From NCBI RefSeq assembly GCF_000585375.1, contig NZ_KK073874.1, positions 2,728,001 through 2,792,000 of the forward strand: a stretch of 64,000 bases of DNA. Reading direction: 5' to 3'. Below, piece after piece: positions 31,499 through 38,130 of the stretch. Position 1 is the first letter of the stretch. The number at the start of each line of letters is the position of its first letter. The position numbers and the translations under genes were made by a program. This DNA is from Cryptosporangium arvum DSM 44712. GTDB lineage: Bacteria; Actinomycetota; Actinomycetes; Mycobacteriales; Cryptosporangiaceae. The notes below the pieces were generated by a model, which worked only from the letters and a program-made list of their open reading frames with translations, ran no database searches and was not told the DNA's origin.

Positions 31499-32638
31499 AT
31501 GCGGAGCGTGGCGGCGCGGGTGGCCCGGACGTCGGTGGGTGTGGGCCTCGGCGGTTTCACCGGTCTGCTCGCGCTCGGGTTCCTGGTCGTGGCGGGCATC
31601 GTCCTGGCGGTCACGGCGGGGCGGGGACGGCCCCGGATCGAACGCGCCGCCATCCGGCTGACCGCGCTCGATCGGCGGCGGGTGCACCGGTTCCTCGGGC
31701 CCGGCGTCGCCGGGGAGGTCTGCGGTGCGCGCGCGGTGGCCTACCAGGGTGCACGGGCCGCGATCGGTTCGTTCGGCGGCCTGCTCTGGGGCCTGCTGCT
31801 CTGGGGCGCGGCCACGGTGGTGGCGCTGATCGTCGGCTGGGTGGTGGGGTGGCCGGTCGACGACATCGAGGCCACCCCGTTCACCGTCGTCTACCTCGCC
31901 GGGCTGGCCGCGGTGCTGGCGTTCCTGAACGTCGAGGGCATCCTCGCGGTGGGCCGGATCGACCGGTGGACGGCTGACCGGTTGCTCGGCCCCGGCCCCG
32001 GTGCCGCCTACGAGCGGCGGATCGCGGAACTGTCCACCGCGCGCTCGGAGGTGGTCGCCGCGGTCGACGCGGAACGTCGCCGGATCGAACGGGACCTGCA
32101 CGACGGCGTCCAGCAGCGGCTGGTGGCGGTGGGCATGCTGCTCGGCCGCGCCCGGCGCCTGCCCTCCGCCGACGCCAAGCTCGCGGCCCTGCTGCGTCAG
32201 GCCCACGACGAGGCGGCGGACGCGCTCGTGGAGCTGCGTGAGGTGTCCTGGCGGGTCTTCCCGGCCGCGCTGGACGCCGGTGGCCTGCCGGCCGCGCTGG
32301 AGACCGTGGCCGACCGGTCGCCGGTGCCGGTCGTGCTGGACGTCGAGCTCGACGACCGGCCGGCGCCCCCGGTGGAGACCGTCGCGTACTTCGTGGTCAG
32401 CGAGGCGGTGACGAACGCGGTGAAACACGCGTCGGCGTCCCGCGTGGAGGTGCGGGTGCGCGGCAGCGCCGACGAGCTGGCGGTGACGATCCGCGACGAC
32501 GGGCTCGGCGGAGCGGCCCCGGGCGGTGCGGGCCTCACCGGGCTCGACCGGCGGGTGACCGCGCTCGACGGGCGGTTCCGCGTGGACAGCCCGGCCGGCG
32601 GCCCGACGACGATCGAGGCGGTCCTGCCGTGCGGTTGA
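31499..32638 (+). CDS. Sensor histidine kinase, NarL-system type (HisKA_3)
   Basis: A 379-residue kinase. Two or three N-terminal membrane regions (about 12-38, 95-120, 130-150) form a small sensor; the dimerisation domain carries the phospho-accepting His in RRIERDLHDGVQQR. The ATP domain follows, with the N box SEAVTNAVKHA and the G box DDGLGGAAPGGAGLTGL. The next gene, its response regulator, overlaps by 10 bases. The signal is not evident; the short membrane sensor suggests an envelope or lipid cue. Confidence 0.92.
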   Translation: MRSVAARVARTSVGVGLGGFTGLLALGFLVVAGIVLAVTAGRGRPRIERAAIRLTALDRRRVHRFLGPGVAGEVCGARAVAYQGARAAIGSFGGLLWGLLLWGAATVVALIVGWVVGWPVDDIEATPFTVVYLAGLAAVLAFLNVEGILAVGRIDRWTADRLLGPGPGAAYERRIAELSTARSEVVAAVDAERRRIERDLHDGVQQRLVAVGMLLGRARRLPSADAKLAALLRQAHDEAADALVELREVSWRVFPAALDAGGLPAALETVADRSPVPVVLDVELDDRPAPPVETVAYFVVSEAVTNAVKHASASRVEVRVRGSADELAVTIRDDGLGGAAPGGAGLTGLDRRVTALDGRFRVDSPAGGPTTIEAVLPCG

Positions 32639-33267
32639 TGCTGGCCGAGGACTCCGCGCTGCTCCGGGTCGGGCTCGAACGGCTGGTCACCGACGAGGGG
32701 CACGAGGTCGTGGCGTCGGTGGGCACCGCGGACGAACTGCTGGTGGCGGTGGCTCGCGACCGGCCCGACGTGGTCGTCGTCGACGTGCGGATGCCCCCCA
32801 CCCACACCGACGAGGGGCTGCGTGCGGCGCTGCGGATCCGCGCGGAGTGGCCGGACGTGGGCGTGCTGGTGCTGTCGCAGTACGTCGAGAAGCGGTATGC
32901 GACCGAGTTGCTGGGCCGCACCGCCTCGGGCATCGGCTACCTGCTGAAGGACCGGGTCGTGCGGGTGGAGGAGTTCCTCGACGCGCTGGCCCGGGTCGGG
33001 GAGGGGCGCGCGGCGTTCGACCCCGAGGTCGTGCGTCAGCTGCTCGCCCGCCCCGCCTACCCGGTGTCCGCGCTCACCGTCCGGGAGCGCGAGGTGCTCG
33101 CGCGGATGGCGCAGGGACAGACGAACGGCCGGATCGGCACCGAGCTCTCGATCTCGCAGAGCGCGGTGGAGAAGCACGTCAACGCGATCTTCGAGAAGCT
33201 GGGCCTGTCGGCCGAGGGCGGCTACAGCCGCCGCGTGCTCGCGGTGCTGCGTCACCTGGGGGCCTGA
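32629..33267 (+). CDS. Response regulator, NarL/LuxR type
   Basis: A 212-residue response regulator. The receiver domain has the acidic pair ED near residues 7-8, phospho-Asp in VVVVDVRMPP and Lys in YLLKDRV. The C-terminal LuxR helix-turn-helix is at about 145-205 (LTVREREVLARMAQGQTNGR, then LSISQSAVEKHVNAIFEKL). GTG start overlaps the kinase gene by 10 bases, so both are made from one message. Targets are not known. Confidence 0.93.
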   Translation: MRLMLAEDSALLRVGLERLVTDEGHEVVASVGTADELLVAVARDRPDVVVVDVRMPPTHTDEGLRAALRIRAEWPDVGVLVLSQYVEKRYATELLGRTASGIGYLLKDRVVRVEEFLDALARVGEGRAAFDPEVVRQLLARPAYPVSALTVREREVLARMAQGQTNGRIGTELSISQSAVEKHVNAIFEKLGLSAEGGYSRRVLAVLRHLGA

Positions 33268-33347
33268 ACGTCCCGGCCCGCTGCCGGTGCCGACTCCGGG
33301 TGGACCGCGGCCGCGTGCGGGCGGCGGAGGCGGGGAATGGTCTCCGC

Positions 33348-34130
33348 ATGAACATCGACCTCTCGGGCCGGCGCGCGCTGGTCACCGGATCCACCCAGGG
33401 CATCGGCCACGCGATCGCCGCCGGATTGGCGGCGGCCGGGGCCGAGGTGCTCGTCAACGGCCGCTCGGCCGACCGGGTCGAGGCGGCGGTCGCCTCGATC
33501 GGGGGCGCGAACGTGCGTGGCGTGGTGGCCGACGTGGCGTCGGCCGAGGGCTGCGACGCCGTGTCGGAGGCCGCGCCCGACCTCGACATCCTGGTCAACA
33601 ACCTCGGCATCTTCGGCGCCAAGCCGGTGCTCGAGGTCTCCGACGACGAGTGGCGCCGGTACTTCGAGGTGAACGTGCTGTCGGGCGTGCGCCTCACCCG
33701 CACCTACCTGCCCGGGATGATGGACCGCGGGTGGGGCCGGGTGATGTACATCAGCAGCGACTCGTCGGTGGTCACGCCGGTCGAGATGGTGCACTACGGG
33801 GTTACGAAGACGGCGCTGCTCGGGGTGTCGCGCGGCTTCGCGAAGGCCGCCGCCGGCACCGGCGTGACCGTGAACTCCGTGCTCGCGGGGCCGACGCACA
33901 CCGGCGGCGTGGAGGAGTTCGTGTCCGAACTGGTCGGCGACGACCTGCCGTGGGACGAGGCGCAGCGGCAGTTCATGCGCGAGCACCGTCCGCAGTCGTT
34001 GCTGCAGCGGCTGATCGAACCGCCGGAGATCGCGAACCTCGTCGCGTACCTGGCGTCCGATCTGGCCTCCGCGACGACCGGCGGCGCGGTCCGGGTCGAC
34101 GGCGGTTACGTGGACGCGATCGTGCCCTGA
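33348..34130 (+). CDS. SDR-family oxidoreductase
   Basis: A 260-residue classical short-chain dehydrogenase. The nucleotide motif TGSTQGIG is at residues 14-21, NNLG stands for the usual NNAG, and the catalytic Ser and Tyr-Lys lie in YISSDSS and YGVTK. The C-terminus GGAVRVDGGYVDAIVP is typical. The NADP preference suggested by NGRSADR after the second strand is tentative. The ATG at 33348 follows AATGGT by six bases. Its last 25 bases overlap the convergent crotonase gene. Substrate unknown. Confidence 0.9.
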   Translation: MNIDLSGRRALVTGSTQGIGHAIAAGLAAAGAEVLVNGRSADRVEAAVASIGGANVRGVVADVASAEGCDAVSEAAPDLDILVNNLGIFGAKPVLEVSDDEWRRYFEVNVLSGVRLTRTYLPGMMDRGWGRVMYISSDSSVVTPVEMVHYGVTKTALLGVSRGFAKAAAGTGVTVNSVLAGPTHTGGVEEFVSELVGDDLPWDEAQRQFMREHRPQSLLQRLIEPPEIANLVAYLASDLASATTGGAVRVDGGYVDAIVP

Positions 34131-35176
34131 ACCTCGTCGACCAGGCCCCAGCGCAGGGCTCCGGTGGCGTCCAGGCGGCGGCCGGAGAGACCGAGCCAGG
34201 CCGTGCGCTGGCGGCCGATCCGGCGCGGCAGGCTCACCGTGCCCCCGGCCCCCGGCACCAGGCCCAGCGACACTTCCGGCAGCCCGATTGACGTGTCGGG
34301 CCCGGCCACCACCCGGCCGGCGAAGGCGGGTAGCTCGATGCCGGCGCCGAGGCAGGCGCCGTGCAGGTGAGCGGTCGCGCGTCGGGCCACGCCGTGCAGC
34401 AGCCGGGCGGGGCTGCGCGTGAGCCGGGTGAGGTGGCCGACGGCCGGGTCGGGGCGGGTGCCGAACTCGTCCAGATCGCCACCGGCGCAGAAGTCCGGGC
34501 CGTCGCCGCGCAGCTCCAGCGTCACCGCCGGGTCGGCGGCGGCCAGCGCGAACGCCTCGGTGAGGGCGTCGCGCATCGCCGCGTCGAGCGCGTTGCGTCG
34601 CGCGGCCCTGGTCATCGTGACCCGGAGGACGTCCCCCGCCCGCTCGACCAGGACCCGGTCGCCGTCGGAACCGGCCGGCCTCGGCGGCCGGCCCGCGCGC
34701 CAGCGCGCGAACTCCGCGCCGGCCTGGAGCGTCGAGTACGTCGCCGACTCGGACACCAGCCCGGCCGGGACGTCGAGCCCTTCGGCCGAGCGGAGCAGCA
34801 GGGCCAGGGCGGCCGCCGCGAGCGGGTTCGCGGCCGCGGTGGTGCGTAGCGCGGCGAGGCCACCGGCGCTCCCGTCGGCCGGCGTGACGTACGGGCGCGG
34901 CGCGTCCGGATCGTCGGTGAGCAGGACGTCGCCGAGGATCAGCGGCACGTGCCCGGCCCCGGCGAACACCGCCGGGTCCGGCACGACGAGCACGGTCACG
35001 CACGGCAGGGCACGCAGGTCGGTGACCGACCGGCTCGGGTCGACGATCATCGCCAGCCCGGCCGCCGACGCCGCGTCCGGCACGTCGATCGCGAGCACCG
35101 GTTCGCCGAGCGCCGCCGAGAACGTCTCCGGCGCTCCCGGGTCGCCGAGCGCGTCGAGCAGGTCGCGGACGTTCAC
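34106..35176 (-). CDS. Enoyl-CoA hydratase/isomerase-family protein with N-terminal extension
   Basis: A 356-residue protein. The crotonase domain occupies about 175-350, with oxyanion-hole segments DFCAGGDLDEFG and HGACLGAGIELPAFA and the acidic SIGLPEVSLGLVPGAGG. The first 170 residues look like a decayed crotonase or small unknown domain (AIDVPDAASAAGLAMIVDPS). Total length exceeds the usual 260. Start overlaps the MarR stop by 4 bases, so the pair is an operon. It may act on acyl-CoA of aromatic or steroid routes; this is inference. Confidence 0.85.
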   Translation of the reverse strand: MNVRDLLDALGDPGAPETFSAALGEPVLAIDVPDAASAAGLAMIVDPSRSVTDLRALPCVTVLVVPDPAVFAGAGHVPLILGDVLLTDDPDAPRPYVTPADGSAGGLAALRTTAAANPLAAAALALLLRSAEGLDVPAGLVSESATYSTLQAGAEFARWRAGRPPRPAGSDGDRVLVERAGDVLRVTMTRAARRNALDAAMRDALTEAFALAAADPAVTLELRGDGPDFCAGGDLDEFGTRPDPAVGHLTRLTRSPARLLHGVARRATAHLHGACLGAGIELPAFAGRVVAGPDTSIGLPEVSLGLVPGAGGTVSLPRRIGRQRTAWLGLSGRRLDATGALRWGLVDEVQGTIAST

Positions 35177-35673
35177 TTCTTCCGGCTCCTCGGGGTGGCC
35201 GAGCGCGGCGGATCGGCGCGCATGTGGTCGCGGACGCGCGTGAGCAGGCCGCTGAGCGCGCTCAGGTCCTCGCGCGGGAGCGGGTCGAGCAGCAACCTCC
35301 GGACGACCTCCACGTGTCCGGGCAGGACGGTGAAGATCCGGTCCCGGCCGGCCGCGGTGAGGCTGACCGTCGTGCTGCGCTCGTCGTCGGGGGAGGGTGC
35401 CCGCGCGATCAGCCCGGCCCTCTCCAGCAGCCCGGCCTGATAGGTGAGCCCGCTCCGGCTCACGACCAGGCCGTCGGCCAGGTCGGTCATCCGCAACTGC
35501 CCGCCGGGGGCGTCGAACAACTGCATCAAGACCTTGAATTGGACGCTGGTCAAGCCCTCGCCGCGCAGGTGCTGCTCGATCGCGTGGGCGAGCAGGCTGC
35601 TGACCTCCTCGAGCGCGAAGTAGGCGCCGAGTTCGGCCGGGTCCAGCCCTGCTCCGTCCGTCACGCCGTCCAT
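35173..35673 (-). CDS. MarR-family regulator
   Basis: A 166-residue MarR protein with the winged helix at about 45-110 (LTSVQFKVLMQLFDAPGGQL, then LADGLVVSRSGLTYQAGLLE, ARAPSPDDERSTTVSLTAAGR as the wing). Divergent from the quinone-oxidoreductase gene across an 80-base gap with two like palindromes, which are its probable operators. MarR regulators of this sort often sense phenolic or reactive electrophiles, in keeping with the neighbouring enzyme. Confidence 0.9.
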   Translation of the reverse strand: MDGVTDGAGLDPAELGAYFALEEVSSLLAHAIEQHLRGEGLTSVQFKVLMQLFDAPGGQLRMTDLADGLVVSRSGLTYQAGLLERAGLIARAPSPDDERSTTVSLTAAGRDRIFTVLPGHVEVVRRLLLDPLPREDLSALSGLLTRVRDHMRADPPRSATPRSRKK

Positions 35674-35679
35674 TCTACT

Positions 35680-35697
35680 TGCTTCGAATTCAAAGCA
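35680..35697. promoter_or_regulatory. MarR-type operator 1
   Basis: TGCTTCGAATTCAAAGCA is an 18-base palindrome with one mismatched pair, seven bases upstream of the MarR start codon. The same motif recurs at 35715-35732. Confidence 0.7.
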
Positions 35698-35714
35698 TGC
35701 TACGGTCGGTCATG

Positions 35715-35732
35715 TGCTTCGAGTTCGAAGCA
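35715..35732. promoter_or_regulatory. MarR-type operator 2
   Basis: TGCTTCGAGTTCGAAGCA repeats the first operator with 16 of 18 identical bases. The centres are 35 bases apart. It lies 21 bases before the GTG of the oxidoreductase gene. Confidence 0.7.
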
Positions 35733-35753
35733 TAGCGACGAGAGGAGTGGGCC

Positions 35754-36656
35754 GTGAAGGCAGTGCGTTACGCGAAGTACGGGGCGCCGTCGGTGCTGGA
35801 GGTCATGGACGTCGAGCCGCCGGAGCCGGCGGCGGGGCAGGCGTTGGTGCGTGTCGCCGCCACCACGTTCAACCCGGTCGACGCCGTGATCCGCTCCGGG
35901 GCCATGCGCCGGGCGTTCCCACTGACGCTTCCCTGCACGCCGGGGATGGAGGTGGCGGGAACCGTCGTGTCGGGCGGCCGGTTCGCGCCCGGCGACGCGG
36001 TGATCGGGCTGTTATCCATGATGGAGGACGGGGCGTCGGCGGAGTACGCGGTCGTCGACGAGGCGGTGCTGGCCGCAGCCCCGAGCGGCGTGCCGCTGGC
36101 CGACGCGGCCGGGTTCCCGGTCGGCGCCCTCACCGCCTGGCAGGGCCTGTTCGAGCACGCCGGGGTGCGCGCGGGGCAGGGGGTGCTGGTCAACGGCGCC
36201 GGTGGAACGGTCGGCGGGTACGCGGTGCAGCTGGCCGCGCGCGCCGGGGCGCACGTGATCGCGTCCGCGAGCCCGCGCAGCGCTCCCCGCGCGCACCGCT
36301 ACGGCGCGGCGCAGGTCGTCGACCACACCGCGGGGCCGGTCGCCGACGCGCTCACCGAACCGGTCGACGTGGTGTTCGACGTCGTGCCGCGGTCGGACGC
36401 CGCGCTGGTGGCGGCGGTCGCGCCGGGCGGGGTGTACGTGACCGCGTCGACCGAGCCACCGCCGGACGCGCCCGTGCGTGCGACGCGGATGTTCGTGCGT
36501 GCGGACGCCGAGCGGCTGGCCGCGCTCGTCGCCCTGCTCGACGCCGGGGAGCTCGAGCTCGACGTCGCCGAGCGGTTGCCGCTGAGCGACCTGGCGTCGG
36601 TGCACGAGCGCGCGGAGGCCGGAAGGCTCGCGGGCAAGGTCGTGCTAGTCCCGTAG
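35754..36656 (+). CDS. Zinc-independent alcohol dehydrogenase/quinone oxidoreductase (MDR family)
   Basis: A 300-residue medium-chain dehydrogenase of the NADPH:quinone reductase branch. It shows the N-terminal GroES-like fold (MKAVRYAKYGAPSVLEVMDV start, FNPVDAVIRSG) and the nucleotide motif GAGGTVGGYAVQLA. Structural and catalytic zinc ligands are absent. GAGGAG lies before the GTG at 35754. The divergent MarR gene and two operators suggest induction by quinones or other electrophiles. Stop is overlapped by the convergent amidohydrolase. Confidence 0.9.
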   Translation: MKAVRYAKYGAPSVLEVMDVEPPEPAAGQALVRVAATTFNPVDAVIRSGAMRRAFPLTLPCTPGMEVAGTVVSGGRFAPGDAVIGLLSMMEDGASAEYAVVDEAVLAAAPSGVPLADAAGFPVGALTAWQGLFEHAGVRAGQGVLVNGAGGTVGGYAVQLAARAGAHVIASASPRSAPRAHRYGAAQVVDHTAGPVADALTEPVDVVFDVVPRSDAALVAAVAPGGVYVTASTEPPPDAPVRATRMFVRADAERLAALVALLDAGELELDVAERLPLSDLASVHERAEAGRLAGKVVLVP

Positions 36657-38009
36657 CACCGCGCGGACCTGCTCCGCGGACGGCTCGGCCAGCGCCACGG
36701 CCAGCGGGGTGTGCAGGAGGCACAGGTCACCCGGTTGCCCCACCGCCACCCGCCGCCGGTGCCCGCCGTGGTCGGGGTCGGTGAGGAAGAGGGCCAGCGC
36801 GGTCGCGGGCGACACGCGTTCGTCCGGGCCGAGCACTACGCCGGAGCCCGTGCGGCGGGTGGTCGCGGCGGCGACGGCCACCCAGGGATCGGCGGGGCCG
36901 AACGGGACGTCGGTGGCGGCGGCCACCGTGACGCCCGCGTCGAGCAGGGACCGCACCGGGTAGAGCCAGTCCCGCTCGGGTGCCGGGACGTCCCGCAGAT
37001 AGGCGTCACCGCGGTCGGCCAGGAACCCCGGGTTGGTCACCACCGCGACGCGCAGCGCGGCGAGCCGGGCGGCGTGGCCCGGCGGGACGATCCCGGCGTG
37101 TTCGACCCGGTCGCCGCGGACCGGGCCGGCCTCCTCGAGCGCGGCGACGAACGTCACCAGCTGCTCGGCCGTGACGCAGTGCACCGCCACCGGGCTGCCG
37201 GCCGCGTGGCTCTCCCCGATGATCGCGGCCAGCTCGCCGGGGGAGGGCAGCGTGCGGTCGTCGAGCACGATCTTGTGCGGCCCGCGCCGCAGCCCCGGGA
37301 CGTCGGTCCGCGTGCCGGGCGGTGACATCACCACGAGCTCCGGGTAACGCGCGGACCACCCGGCGGCGAGGGCGTCGGTCTCGGCGTCCGAACGGCCGGG
37401 GGTCGCGTCGGTCCAGCGGGTGACGCCGAACCGGGTGGCTTCGGCGGCCAGCGCGGCCAGCGTCGCCGGGAACGGGTCGCGGGCCGGCGCGGTGCGCTCA
37501 CGGAGCCAGTCGTCGGCGCGCCAGAGCCGGCCGGTGGGTTCGCCGGCCGGATCGCGCTCGATCCCGTCGACCGTGCTGCCCGCCGCGCCGGTCCGGGCCA
37601 GGGCCGCGCTGTTGAGCACCCAGAGCGCGCCGGTGCGGTGCTGGATCCGGGTCGGACGGTCACCGGTCAGCGCGTCGAGGCGGTGCCGGTCGAGGTCACC
37701 CGCGGTGCTCTCGTGCCAGCCGACGCCACGCACCCAGCCGTCGGCGCGGGCCGCCGCGTCCCGGACCTGGCGGTCGAACTCGGCCGGGGTACGGACGTCG
37801 GCCAGCCGCACCGACGACCGGGCCGCGGCCCAGGCACGCAGATGGACGTGGTGATCGTGCAGGCCGGGGAGCAACGCCCCGCCCCGGGCGTTCACGGTCG
37901 GCTCCCCGTTCCGCCGCGCGAGCCCGGCCCCGACCTCGACGACGCGGCCCCCACCGATCCGCACATCGATCCCGTCGATCCCGTCGACCTCCGCGCGACG
38001 GATCAACAC
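36645..38009 (-). CDS. Amidohydrolase family 3 protein (YtcJ-like)
   Basis: A 454-residue metal-dependent hydrolase. The start MLIRRAEVDGIDGIDVRIGG and the metal motif LLPGLHDHHVHLRAW (H-x-H) are typical, with later metal ligands in VAVHCVTAEQ and GDRVEHAGIVPP and the final Asp in AAATDVPFG. The C-terminal ATALALFLTDPDHGG is also usual. These enzymes cleave C-N bonds of amides or cyclic imides; substrate unknown. GTG start at 38009. The four 30-base tandem repeats begin 2 bases upstream of the start, exactly where the promoter or leader must lie. Confidence 0.88.
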   Translation of the reverse strand: MLIRRAEVDGIDGIDVRIGGGRVVEVGAGLARRNGEPTVNARGGALLPGLHDHHVHLRAWAAARSSVRLADVRTPAEFDRQVRDAAARADGWVRGVGWHESTAGDLDRHRLDALTGDRPTRIQHRTGALWVLNSAALARTGAAGSTVDGIERDPAGEPTGRLWRADDWLRERTAPARDPFPATLAALAAEATRFGVTRWTDATPGRSDAETDALAAGWSARYPELVVMSPPGTRTDVPGLRRGPHKIVLDDRTLPSPGELAAIIGESHAAGSPVAVHCVTAEQLVTFVAALEEAGPVRGDRVEHAGIVPPGHAARLAALRVAVVTNPGFLADRGDAYLRDVPAPERDWLYPVRSLLDAGVTVAAATDVPFGPADPWVAVAAATTRRTGSGVVLGPDERVSPATALALFLTDPDHGGHRRRVAVGQPGDLCLLHTPLAVALAEPSAEQVRAVLRD

Positions 38010-38010
38010 G

Positions 38011-38130
38011 GCGCTGTCTCCGTGCCTCGGGTCGCGCGCGGGGCTGTCTCCGTGCCTCGGATCGTCCGCGGGGCTGTCTCCGTGCCTCGGATCGTCCGCG
38101 GGGCTGCCTCCGTGCCTCGGGTCATCGTGG
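38011..38130. repeat. Four tandem 30-base repeats
   Basis: Four head-to-tail copies of a unit beginning GGGCTGTCTCCGTGCCTCGG cover 38011-38040, 38041-38070, 38071-38100 and 38101-38130. Copies 2 and 3 are identical; 1 and 4 differ at a few positions. They lie between two leftward genes: the last copy contains the stop of the CoA-transferase gene and the first abuts the amidohydrolase start. There are no unique spacers, so this is not a CRISPR array. Confidence 0.9.

Noticed and set aside
34106-35176. Possible mftD (FMN-dependent dehydrogenase) in the window
   Set aside because: This and other dehydrogenase-size genes show crotonase, SDR or MDR motifs; none has the lactate-dehydrogenase-like FMN barrel.
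38011-38130. Possible CRISPR array from the 30-base repeats
   Set aside because: The repeats are contiguous with no spacers, and no cas gene is near.
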